A stretch of DNA of 64,000 nt from Leclercia adecarboxylata (GTDB lineage: Bacteria > Pseudomonadota > Gammaproteobacteria > Enterobacterales > Enterobacteriaceae): the NCBI GenBank assembly GCA_002360945.1, contig DERO01000004.1:124001-188000 (forward strand), read 5' to 3'. Below are positions 57,701-64,000 of the stretch, in pieces (the stretch's first letter is position 1; each line of letters opens with the position of its first letter). Under the pieces are notes generated by a model. That model was not told the origin of the DNA and made no database searches. It saw only the letters and a list, made by a program, of their open reading frames with translations. The translations under genes and the position numbers were made by a program.

Positions 57701-60377
57701 GGAGTTGGTCAACCGCCACGGCTACGACGCCTTTGAGGCTAAAACCCTGCTGCCGCTGGATCAGCTCAGCGTCTGGACCCAGCCGCTGGGCTACACCATC
57801 GAGTGCGCCAAGGCCTGCTTCACCTCCGCCGTCACCCACGGGGACATGACGGTGGCCTGCTTTGCCGCCTGTCATCAGGTAATCAACTTCCTTACCCGGG
57901 GCGATCACCTCGACGGGGTGCTGACCAGCATCGAGCGCGGCCTGGCCTTTGTGCGCAAAACCCATTACCAGGACGTGGAGGCGATCCTGCTGATGCAACG
58001 TCACTACGTGGAGCACCTGCGCACCCCGGTGAGCGGCCACTGGACCGCCAGCGAGGTGCTGCCGCACTCCCTGCTGCCCGCTGCCGCAGAGCAGGCCACG
58101 GAGCAGACCTCCACCATGCTGTTTTGGTTCTGGCTCTATCGCGGGATGGCCCACTTCGCCTGCGGCGAGTTCCCGCAGGCGGCAGAGAATCTCGAGCAGG
58201 CCGGGCAGTTTGCCTGGTCCGCGCCGGGCCATATTCATCTGCTGGATTATCATCTTTACAGCGCCCTGGCGCTCTCCCAGCAGCTGACCCCGGAGACCTT
58301 TTCCGCCGACCTGCGCCGCCAGATCCATCTGCATTACGACAAAATTGCCCTCTGGGCGCGGATCAACCCGGCCAACTTTGCCGATAAAGAGGCGCTGATC
58401 TACGCCGAGATCGTCCGGCTGGACGGCATGAACAGTATCGCCCTTGAGCAGTACGAGAAGGCGGTGCGCCTGTCGCGCGACGGCGGTTTTAACCCATTCA
58501 ACGCCCTGGCCCACGAGCTGGCCGGACGCTTCGCCCACGCCTGCGGCTACACCACCGCCGCCGATGCCCATTTCCGCGGGGCGATGACCGCCTGGGGACG
58601 GACCGGGGCGCAGTCCAAAATTCGCCAGCTGGAGCGGGATTTCCCGTACCTGCTGGCCCCCGGCCAGGCCAACGCCTGGGACACGGTGGCCTTTGCCCGT
58701 AACGAGGAGATCCGCGATCTGCAGAGCGTGATCAAGGCTTCGCGCGCCCTGTCGGAGGAGATCAACCTCGAGCGGCTGATCGAAACCCTGATGACCATCC
58801 TGCTGGAGCGGGCCGGGGCCCAGCGCGGCTTGTTGATCCGGGTGAATGACAACAACATCCCGGAGATCGAGGCCAGCGCCAGCACCACCACCGACGGGGT
58901 GCGGGTGCAGATCCGCAAAGAGGTGCCGATGGCCACCGACATGCCGCTGACGGTGCTGGCGGCGGTGATCCGCACCGGGCAGGAGATCCACACCGGCAAA
59001 CCGGAGGAGTTCCACCCCTTCAGCCAGGACCCGTATCTGGTGACCTCCGGGGCGGCGGTGATGTGCGTCCCGATGTTCAAGCAGGCCCGGCTGGTGGGGG
59101 TGCTCTATCTGGAGAACCGCCTGATGCCGGAGGTCTTTACCGTGGAACACTCCCGGGTGGTGAGCCTGCTGGGGGCGCACGCCGCCATCTCGCTGGAGAC
59201 CGCCCGGCTGTACGCGGAATTGCTGGAAGAGAACCTCCAGCGCCGTCGGGTCGAGAAAGAGCTGAGGGCCAGCCAGACCTCACTGATGCTGGGGGAGCAG
59301 ATCAGCCACACCGGCAGCTGGCGCTGGGAGCTGCAGCAGGATCTGATGTTTATGTCGGAAGAGTACGCCCGCATTCTCGGCCTGCCGGAGAAACAGAAGA
59401 TGATCTCGATGGCCGAGTTCCTCACCTTCGTGCATCAGGATGACTATCCGCGCATCAGCACCCTGGTGACCGAGAGCGTGCGCAACGGCCTGACCATGCG
59501 CGCCGAGTTCCGCATTATCCGCGCCGACGGTGCCACCCGCACCATTCTGGGGATTGGCGATCCGGTGGGGGTGGGCAGCGAAGTGAATGAGTATTACGGC
59601 ATCATCACCGACATCACCACCCAGCGGACGGCGGAAGATGCCATGCGCGTGGCCCAGGCGGAGCTGGCCCGCGTTTCGCGCGCCACCACCGTCGGGCAGC
59701 TCACCTCGTCCATCGCCCATGAGATCAACCAGCCGCTGATGTCGATTGTCGCCAACGCCGGGGCCAGCCTGCGCTGGCTCAACCGCGATCCGGCCCGGCT
59801 GGATAAGGCCCGCATCGGGCTGGAGGAGATCGTCTCCGAGGGCGAGCGGGCAGGGGAGATTATCCGCAGCCTGCAGTCCCTTACCCGCAAGCAGGATCCG
59901 GTCTTCGCCCGCATCGATCTGCACTATCTGGTGCGGCACATCATCACCCTGTCGCGCAGCCAGCTGGAGCAGCGGCGGATCAGCGTCATCTATGCCCTGG
60001 CGGCGACGGACAGCTTTATCGTGGGGGACAGCGTACAGATCCAGCAGGTGCTGCTGAACCTGGTGATGAACGCGATAGAGGCGATGGCTGAGGTGAAAGA
60101 GCGGCCCGGCACGCTGGAACTCTCCACCACAAACCCGGAGGGCGGGGGGATCACTTTTGAAATCGCCGACAGCGGTACCGGCATCGGGCCGGGGCTGAGC
60201 GAGCGCATCTTTGACTCGTTCTACTCCACCAAAGCCCAGGGGATGGGGGTGGGGCTGACCATCAGCTACAGCATTATCGAGCGTCACCGGGGCAAGCTGA
60301 CGGCCCGCAACCGCCAGCCACACGGCTCTGTTTTTGCCTTTACCCTGCCACTGGCGGCGAGCGAGGCGTCACTCTGA
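54774..60377 (+). CDS. Trifunctional kinase-like/ATPase/histidine-kinase sensor
   Basis: The product is 1867 residues. Domains in order: Ser/Thr-kinase-like (about 1-290), AAA/STAND-type ATPase with Walker A 'SGPSGIGKSSLIASG' (about 348-362) and Walker B 'LVLLLDDIHWID' (about 474-485), a long helical sensor region (about 650-1300), GAF (about 1340-1490), PAS (about 1505-1625), and a histidine kinase with His1649 in 'SSIAHEINQPLMSI', N-box 'VLLNLVMNAIEAM' and 'GMGVGLTISYSI'. In the kinase-like domain the HGD-IKPGN loop is kept, but DFG is 'GGFGLS' and no VAIK lysine is seen, so that domain may be inactive. The family is known as trifunctional serine/threonine kinase/ATP-binding/sensor histidine kinase. 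It is probably the sensor for this cluster. Confidence 0.92.
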   Translation: MNNPSLPALWPAPENLAEGRAFVLKEDVIFTPLGQEGSLCWLNARLPTSGGSFIIATGVSDEEEASATRLLRNEFALREYLSDDWAIRPVASTQYHGRFALVYAPFSFVLLTRIVGAPMACIQSFLELAIRISLPLRLMHLRNLVHGDIKPGNIFIHDDNRCRLGGFGLSSGTSEEIQQSRLAVVGGTPAYMSPEHTTRTHRAVDNRSDLYSLGVVLYELLTGSLPFELGGEDQGKWAHYHIASEPHAPGEVCPGVPAMLSTIVLKLLAKKPENRYQTVDGLIADLRRCQATLSEDGEIAAFIPGLQDRSPAFHLTDTLYTAHPQAAELLHAFERVNRDAIAGFVAISGPSGIGKSSLIASGLKALQNRSVLLAVGKVDQFSPTLPYAALTSAFRNLALHLLGLSAEEVSQWKVRLSRELEGYEALAVSLVPELRLLLDNKPRFSSDIFSIDARARFSHMVLALVKAFASAGCPLVLLLDDIHWIDPASLQILEYLLTHASTVPLLMVVAHRDACSLPDDTLHHQLASLHLASRNTTELRPEPLSVKAVSRWLADIFHTRSASTLDLAGLIHEKTGGNPLFVHEFFRRIVDDGLVTHNKYQDKWHYDLHAIRTRHYTENVVTLVLQQLEEMPEETQLLLGRIACLGGSGELEMVCRVVAMSVAEIRYALHPAVTAQLITLNAGSYAFTHDRVQEAAFALLDNAERSRLHLTTASLLAESARQAAGNEILFRAVHHVTAALDCIQPAPQRQMFRELSLLAARRARRSGDYLSALSYIQTARALGNAGALPESASDFTLDSEEAGCQFALGNLDCTRRLCDRILNSPGGLAEKALAANLLAEVYMRQSDNRLALEAALSWLAVFGIHVSRYPEAAECDEAWHSLCNRVGDNPQGHFAGLPLMTDGDTEAVMNLLNSACVFASFTRSRLHFILLCRMMHLTLDHGITGASAPAMAWFGVLIGHRYAEYRLGFQYGTLARELVNRHGYDAFEAKTLLPLDQLSVWTQPLGYTIECAKACFTSAVTHGDMTVACFAACHQVINFLTRGDHLDGVLTSIERGLAFVRKTHYQDVEAILLMQRHYVEHLRTPVSGHWTASEVLPHSLLPAAAEQATEQTSTMLFWFWLYRGMAHFACGEFPQAAENLEQAGQFAWSAPGHIHLLDYHLYSALALSQQLTPETFSADLRRQIHLHYDKIALWARINPANFADKEALIYAEIVRLDGMNSIALEQYEKAVRLSRDGGFNPFNALAHELAGRFAHACGYTTAADAHFRGAMTAWGRTGAQSKIRQLERDFPYLLAPGQANAWDTVAFARNEEIRDLQSVIKASRALSEEINLERLIETLMTILLERAGAQRGLLIRVNDNNIPEIEASASTTTDGVRVQIRKEVPMATDMPLTVLAAVIRTGQEIHTGKPEEFHPFSQDPYLVTSGAAVMCVPMFKQARLVGVLYLENRLMPEVFTVEHSRVVSLLGAHAAISLETARLYAELLEENLQRRRVEKELRASQTSLMLGEQISHTGSWRWELQQDLMFMSEEYARILGLPEKQKMISMAEFLTFVHQDDYPRISTLVTESVRNGLTMRAEFRIIRADGATRTILGIGDPVGVGSEVNEYYGIITDITTQRTAEDAMRVAQAELARVSRATTVGQLTSSIAHEINQPLMSIVANAGASLRWLNRDPARLDKARIGLEEIVSEGERAGEIIRSLQSLTRKQDPVFARIDLHYLVRHIITLSRSQLEQRRISVIYALAATDSFIVGDSVQIQQVLLNLVMNAIEAMAEVKERPGTLELSTTNPEGGGITFEIADSGTGIGPGLSERIFDSFYSTKAQGMGVGLTISYSIIERHRGKLTARNRQPHGSVFAFTLPLAASEASL

Positions 60378-60386
60378 GGGCAGGCT

Positions 60387-60986
60387 TCAGGCCAGGCGCT
60401 CGGCGGCCCTGACCAGATCCGCCAGCGAGCGGGCCTGCATTTTGTCCATCACCCGACGGCGGTGGACTTTGACGGTGATTTCACTTACCCCCAGCTCGGC
60501 GGCGATCTGCTTGTTCAGCATGCCGCTGATCGCCAGCTTCAGCACCTGCTGCTCGCGCGGGGTGAGGGAGAGGTGGCGCTGCCTGAGGGAGTACTGCTCG
60601 CGCAGGTGCGAGGCGTTATCTTCCGCCAGCTTTAGCGCCGCGCCAATCGAGTCGATCAGATCGTTCGATGCGACCGGCTTGGTGAGAAACTCGTACGCGC
60701 CGCCCTTCATCGCCTTCACCGACATGGGAATAGTGCCGTGGCCGGTGAGGTAGATAATGGGGATTTCGCGCCCGCTGGCCTTCAGGGTATCCGCTACCTC
60801 AAACCCGCTGATGGTGGGCATCTGCATATCGAGGATCACGCAGGAGGGCACATCTTCAAAGGTATGCTGCAGAAAAGATTCTGCCGAGGAGAAGTCGAGG
60901 GCGTTCAGCCCCGCAGATTCCAGCAGCCCGACTACGGACCGCCTGACAGCGTGATCATCATCAACGACGTAAACAATGTGTTCCAT
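60387..60986 (-). CDS. FixJ/LuxR-type response regulator
   Basis: The 199-residue regulator has a receiver (Asp53 in 'CVILDMQMPTISGFEV', threonine in 'IIYLTGHGTIPMS', lysine in 'FLTKPVASND') and a LuxR/GerE helix-turn-helix at about 137-195 ('LTPREQQVLKLAISGMLNKQIAAELGVSEITVKVHRRRVMDKM'). It converges on the sensor gene, ending 9 bp from it. The ATG at 60986 is preferred over a TTG at 60998. It is the probable DNA-binding partner of the sensor and the best candidate to bind the TATAC array at 52924-53015. Confidence 0.93.
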   Translation of the reverse strand: MEHIVYVVDDDHAVRRSVVGLLESAGLNALDFSSAESFLQHTFEDVPSCVILDMQMPTISGFEVADTLKASGREIPIIYLTGHGTIPMSVKAMKGGAYEFLTKPVASNDLIDSIGAALKLAEDNASHLREQYSLRQRHLSLTPREQQVLKLAISGMLNKQIAAELGVSEITVKVHRRRVMDKMQARSLADLVRAAERLA

Positions 60987-61100
60987 TAATAGCCCCAATG
61001 ATTCAGCCTGACAGAGATGAGAGGATTTCGCCCAGCGTGAAAACCACCTCCGTACAGTTCAAGCGGTTATGGCGGCAGCTTTCGAACGCAACAACTCTAA

Positions 61101-61119
61101 CACATTAATTATCATTATC
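61101..61119. promoter_or_regulatory. Fur-box-like sequence upstream of the response regulator
   Basis: On the minus strand GATAATGATAATTAATGTG matches 15 of 19 positions of the Fur consensus, with the first 12 bases identical. It lies about 115 bp upstream of the regulator start. AT-richness of the gap makes a chance match possible. Confidence 0.35.
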
Positions 61120-61130
61120 ATTTAACAATA

Positions 61131-61142
61131 TGATAACTATAT
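61131..61142. promoter_or_regulatory. Single copy of the TATAC-array motif upstream of the response regulator
   Basis: TGATAACTATAT shares the core ATAACTATA with the GTATAACTATAC units at 52956 and 52972, and is followed by GAAAG as the third array unit is. It sits about 150 bp upstream of the FixJ/LuxR regulator gene, as an autoregulatory site would. Confidence 0.45.
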
Positions 61143-61274
61143 GAAAGCGATATGGGATTTTTCAAAACCGCTTTTCACACTGGGTAAGCGTAGGCCAGGA
61201 ATGGTTAAATTGTCGCCAATGGAGAAGGGGGAATTTATAAACGCAGTGGGTTCAGGTGCCTGCCAGAGAAAGGG

Positions 61275-61850
61275 CTAAATCATCACTCTGTATTTTTCCA
61301 GCTCAGTCACTGTTTTTGGCAAACCTAACTGCAGCAGGCTTTGCAAAAATTGGTCTGGCGTGAGGGGAGGGTTGCGCAGGTGTGAACGCTGCATTCTCAC
61401 CGCCTCAAGAACCAGCGCATGGTTCAGGTCGAAAAGGTCCGACAAAAACTCATCCGGGTGAAGCGCTTCGACATCAAATTCAGCGAGGCTTCCAGCCGGG
61501 AAATCGTCAAGATTGTAGGTCACAATCACTTCGGAATCCGAACGAATAGCCGCGGCAAGTACATGCCTGTCATCCCGATCCGGCAGGCTAAGACCATCAA
61601 TAATGCTCTCATAGCCTGAGACGCAGGCATCGGCGAAGGCTTTATTCATGAGCATTTCGGTGCGCTTCAGCTGGCCTGCCGTGATATCAGGACGATTGAT
61701 AAGCAGATTTCGCTGCCACTCATCATGTATCTGGGTAGTCCATTTGGGTTGATATAAGCCCATCTTCCCAATATGCATGAGGAGATCCCGCAGCATTGAT
61801 GGGTATAGTACGCAGGCATCAAGAACGACGGGATAAGGTGAGTGCGTCAT
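61275..61850 (-). CDS. PIN-domain toxin (probable ribonuclease)
   Basis: The 191-residue protein has the PIN acidic set: aspartate in 'YPVVLDACVLYPS' (about residue 11), the acidic residue in 'WTTQIHDEWQRN', and 'LPDRDDRHVLAAAIRSDSEVIVTYNLDDFPA'. This resembles VapC-like ribonucleases, longer than classical VapC by a C-terminal helical domain. It starts at the last base of the upstream HTH antitoxin gene, giving a classical coupled antitoxin-toxin order. Target RNA is unknown. Confidence 0.85.
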   Translation of the reverse strand: MTHSPYPVVLDACVLYPSMLRDLLMHIGKMGLYQPKWTTQIHDEWQRNLLINRPDITAGQLKRTEMLMNKAFADACVSGYESIIDGLSLPDRDDRHVLAAAIRSDSEVIVTYNLDDFPAGSLAEFDVEALHPDEFLSDLFDLNHALVLEAVRMQRSHLRNPPLTPDQFLQSLLQLGLPKTVTELEKYRVMI

Positions 61851-62311
61851 CAGTAAAAGCCAAGCTCCTGACTTTGTTCCGTCAGTTCGCGAAGGGCTTG
61901 TATGCTCTCTGCATCACGCTGATCTTTGTACTTCATCAGGTCTGCGAAAAGAATGCGGCGATGACGGCCAGTTTTATGGAAAGGTAGCTTGCCTTCCTCG
62001 AGAAGTTTCACCATATGTGGGCGAGAAACATTCAGGATATTGGCTGCTTCCTGCGTGGTTAATTCAGCATGTACGGGCACAACCTGCACGGCGTTGCCCG
62101 CGGCCAGTTCACCCAGAATGCTCATCAGAAGCGTCAGTGAAGAGGTTGGCAGCTCAATCTGATGAGTGACATCCTGTGCATCCTGGATCGTAATTTTTTG
62201 CGTTTCCTGCTTGGTGGACAGAAACGTAGCAAGCTCCCTTTGTCCGCGTACAGCTGCCTCAATCTCCTTTGGAGCCGGTAACGTAAGGCTGTTCAGAAGT
62301 GAGTTTGTCAT
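61850..62311 (-). CDS. Excisionase/MerR-type HTH antitoxin partner of the PIN toxin
   Basis: The protein is about 153 residues from the ATG at 62311 (GGAA upstream); an ATG at 62341 and a frame to 62401 also exist, so the start is uncertain. The C-terminal half has an excisionase-type HTH: 'LTTQEAANILNVSRPHMVKLLEEGKLPFHKTGRHRRILFADLMKY'. The N-terminal part ('LPAPKEIEAAVRGQRELATFLS') likely wraps the toxin. It precedes the PIN gene with a one-base overlap and has two tandem operator-like repeats upstream (62378-62419), as expected for autoregulation. Confidence 0.8.
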   Translation of the reverse strand: MTNSLLNSLTLPAPKEIEAAVRGQRELATFLSTKQETQKITIQDAQDVTHQIELPTSSLTLLMSILGELAAGNAVQVVPVHAELTTQEAANILNVSRPHMVKLLEEGKLPFHKTGRHRRILFADLMKYKDQRDAESIQALRELTEQSQELGFY

Positions 62312-62377
62312 TTCAGTATTCCAGTTAGTGTCGAGTTTCATGTTTACGATGAGTAAAAGTTCACCATAGAGAACTGT

Positions 62378-62419
62378 AATCGAAACAAACGAAAAGCACA
62401 ATAAACGAAATAAACGAAA
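62378..62419. repeat. Two 17-bp direct repeats upstream of the HTH/PIN operon
   Basis: AATCGAAACAAACGAAA (62378-62394) and AAACGAAATAAACGAAA (62403-62419) match at 15 of 17 positions and are spaced 25 bp apart. They lie in the antitoxin promoter region and are a good candidate autoregulatory operator. Confidence 0.65.
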
Positions 62420-62441
62420 AGCCCCGCATTGCGGGGCTTTT
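62417..62441. terminator. Bidirectional terminator after the VOC gene
   Basis: AAAAGCCCCGC (62417-62427) and GCGGGGCTTTT (62431-62441) form a perfect stem with a 3-nt loop and T-runs on either strand. It ends the minus-strand VOC/MFS operon just upstream of the HTH/PIN promoter. Confidence 0.92.
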
Positions 62442-62467
62442 GCTTCAGGTATTATTCAGTGGGACGA

Positions 62468-62854
62468 TCACTCCCCCACCAGCTCAATCCGGTTCCCGTC
62501 CGGATCCGCAATCACCGCTTCATAATAGCCGTCGCCGGTCATCCGGGGGGCGCTCAGGAGCGTGTTGTTTAACCGCGCCTGCTCCGCCATGCGATCCACA
62601 TCCGCTTTGCTACCGACGTTCAGGGCAATATGCGCCCAGCCGACAAACTCCGGGTGAGATGGGGAATCGGCCAGATCGGGGACGGTCATCAGCTCGATGG
62701 TCGGTCCGTCGCTGAGGGTCATAAAGTGCGACGCAAACCCCGGGCGGTTTTTACTCAGGTAGCGTTCGTTGCGGTGTGCGCCAAATACGGTTTCCCAGAA
62801 ATGGACCTGAGCGTCCAGGTTGTGTGTCCAGAGTGCGACGTGTGCAATATTCAT
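62468..62854 (-). CDS. VOC family protein (glyoxalase/bleomycin-resistance type)
   Basis: The 128-residue protein has two beta-alpha-beta-beta-beta units: 'IAHVALWTHNLDAQVHFWETVFGA' and 'FVGWAHIALNVGSKADVDRMAEQARLNN', ending in 'GYYEAVIADPDGNRIELV'. Metal-ligand positions His5 or so, the second-unit histidine and the final glutamate are present. The natural substrate is unknown. It is separated by 1 bp from the MFS stop and lies in the same operon. Confidence 0.85.
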   Translation of the reverse strand: MNIAHVALWTHNLDAQVHFWETVFGAHRNERYLSKNRPGFASHFMTLSDGPTIELMTVPDLADSPSHPEFVGWAHIALNVGSKADVDRMAEQARLNNTLLSAPRMTGDGYYEAVIADPDGNRIELVGE

Positions 62855-62855
62855 A

Positions 62856-64000
62856 TCATCCCTCGCTGCGGGCGGGTTGGTTAGCGGTGACGGTCACGGA
62901 CAGCGCGGCGACGACCAGCATCAGCAGCATAATGACCATAAACGCCTGGGTTAAGGAGGTGGCATGGGCCACGTAACCGATAATGGCGGGCCCGGCGAGT
63001 ACGCCGAGGTAGCCCAGAGTGGTGATGGCCGGGACGGCGACCGCCTGCGGCATGCGGGTCTGACGGCCAACGGCAGAGAACATCACCGGCACGATATTGG
63101 CGCAGCCGGCACCCACCAGCACGTAGCCCAGCAGCGACAGCTGCCACAGCGGCATAAAGGTCACCAGCGCAAAGCCGACGGCGGCAACGATCGCGCCACC
63201 CACTACCGCGCGCAGGGCCCCTGTGCGGGCGATCAGTTTGTCGCCGGTTAAGCGGAAAATCGTCATCGCCACCGCAAAGCAGGTGAAGCCCAGCCCGCCC
63301 AGCGACTCCGGTACGCCGCGCACCTCGGTGAGGAACACCGCGCTCCAGTCCAGCACCGTCCCTTCGGCAAGAAACACTGCAAAGCAGATAGCGCCAATCA
63401 GCAGCACCGCGCCGCGCGGCACGGCAAACGCCGGGCCGGAGGCAGGGTTAGCCCAGGGCAGCAGCCCTTTCAGGCTGAAGGCCAGCATCAAAATAACGCT
63501 CAGGATGATAATCAGGCAGGCGACAAAGGCGCTGGCCCCGAGGGTCAGCAGCAGGGTCATTGCCCCCGCGCCCGCGATGCCGCCGACGCTGTACATGCCG
63601 TGAAAGCCGGACATCACTGGCTTAGGTGAATCGCGCTCGACGATGATCGCCTGGATGTTCATGGCGCAGTCCGTCACCCCCACGCCGACGCCGAATAGCA
63701 GCAAGATGGCAGCCAGCAGGCGCGGATCCGGAACGATCGCCAGCAGCGGAGTGGTGAGCAGCACGATCGCCATCGCGGTAACAATCACCCGACGGCAGCC
63801 GTAGCGGCTGGTCAGCATCCCGGTGAGCGGCATCGCAATTAACGCCCCCATCCCCAGGCACAGCAGCAGCGAGCCAAGCGTGGCCTCGTTAACGCCGGTA
63901 TTGGCTTTGGCGTAAGGGACCAGCACCGCCCAGGTGGCAGTCACGTAGCCGGCAATAAAAAAGACGATCCGGGTGGCAAGCCGCTGGACGGCTCCGGTGG
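62856..64000 (-). CDS. MFS transporter (YbjJ-like), 5' end beyond the window
   Basis: The frame is open to the end of the window. Before the in-frame GTG at 63944 it still reads 'RLATRIVFFIAGYVTATWAVLVPYAKA', which is a normal first helix of this MFS branch, so the true start lies past 64000. The visible 380 or so residues contain about eleven hydrophobic segments with 'LLLCLGMGALIAMPLTGMLTSRYGCRRVIV' after helix 2. The protein resembles YbjJ-type transporters; substrate is unknown. It is followed directly by the VOC gene. Confidence 0.85.
   Translation of the reverse strand, partial: TGAVQRLATRIVFFIAGYVTATWAVLVPYAKANTGVNEATLGSLLLCLGMGALIAMPLTGMLTSRYGCRRVIVTAMAIVLLTTPLLAIVPDPRLLAAILLLFGVGVGVTDCAMNIQAIIVERDSPKPVMSGFHGMYSVGGIAGAGAMTLLLTLGASAFVACLIIILSVILMLAFSLKGLLPWANPASGPAFAVPRGAVLLIGAICFAVFLAEGTVLDWSAVFLTEVRGVPESLGGLGFTCFAVAMTIFRLTGDKLIARTGALRAVVGGAIVAAVGFALVTFMPLWQLSLLGYVLVGAGCANIVPVMFSAVGRQTRMPQAVAVPAITTLGYLGVLAGPAIIGYVAHATSLTQAFMVIMLLMLVVAALSVTVTANQPARSEG

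Noticed and set aside
55854-59180. 1108-codon open frame on the minus strand
   Set aside because: It lies antisense to the sensor kinase gene in GC-rich DNA. The translation is rich in Arg, Gln, His and Gly without domains, typical of a shadow frame.

Overview
The window looks like chromosome of a gamma-proteobacterium of the Enterobacter/Leclercia/Lelliottia type. Many proteins are close in sequence to E. coli homologues (GabT, GabD, LhgO, CsiD, CsiR, PatD). There are BIME/REP-type repeats, a chromosomal fosA and a chromosomal ccdAB. I cannot fix the genus from sequence alone. No rRNA, tRNA, IS element, phage gene or CRISPR array was seen.

Layout. (1) 1-7004 is a patchy accessory region. 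It holds a ParB-like orphan, a DnaJ-zinc-finger membrane protein, a SymE-type toxin with a LexA-box candidate, a DUF1493 protein, a DUF1176 lipid/envelope-type exported protein, a HipB-like regulator whose hipA partner has been deleted, and a ccdAB pair. (2) 7103-16150 is the glutarate/GABA region: csiR, gabT, gabD, lhgO and csiD on the minus strand, divergent from an APC-family amino acid permease and patD. gabP is absent from its usual place. (3) 16461-37979 is an accessory island carrying a complete dpd (7-deazaguanine-in-DNA) modification-restriction system in two transcription units: dpdC-dpdA-dpdB closed by a strong terminator, then eight tightly overlapping genes dpdE-F-G-H-I-J-K-D. A BIME element marks its right edge. 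(4) 38124-42264 carries fosA (fosfomycin resistance), a LacI regulator, a cytoplasmic GH5-like glycosidase and a GPH-family sugar symporter. (5) 42456-47985 is a sugar-acid catabolic operon: MHS transporter, enolase-superfamily dehydratase, DHDPS-family lyase, KDGal kinase and KDPGal aldolase, with a convergent IclR regulator. (6) 48120-60986 is a sensor-controlled hydrolase cluster. An amidohydrolase, DoxX, MFS and alpha/beta-hydrolase operon diverges from an isochorismatase, two XapX proteins, a lone receiver and a 1868-codon kinase-like/ATPase/histidine-kinase gene. A FixJ/LuxR response regulator converges on it. The divergent promoter region contains a 16-bp-period array of TATAC elements. 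(7) 61275-64000 holds a PIN/HTH toxin-antitoxin pair, a VOC protein and an MFS gene cut by the window end.

How they work together. The dpd island is predicted to mark host DNA with a preQ0-derived base (DpdA/B/C) and to restrict unmarked DNA with three helicases, an ATPase and a PLD-type protein. The preQ0 precursor would have to come from queuosine genes outside the window. The csiD-lhgO-gabDT genes convert glutarate and GABA to succinate, while the permease and PatD probably feed GABA in from putrescine-type substrates. The sensor cluster is the least understood part. It combines secondary hydrolases, an exporter and an unusual sensor whose kinase-like domain lacks the DFG aspartate.
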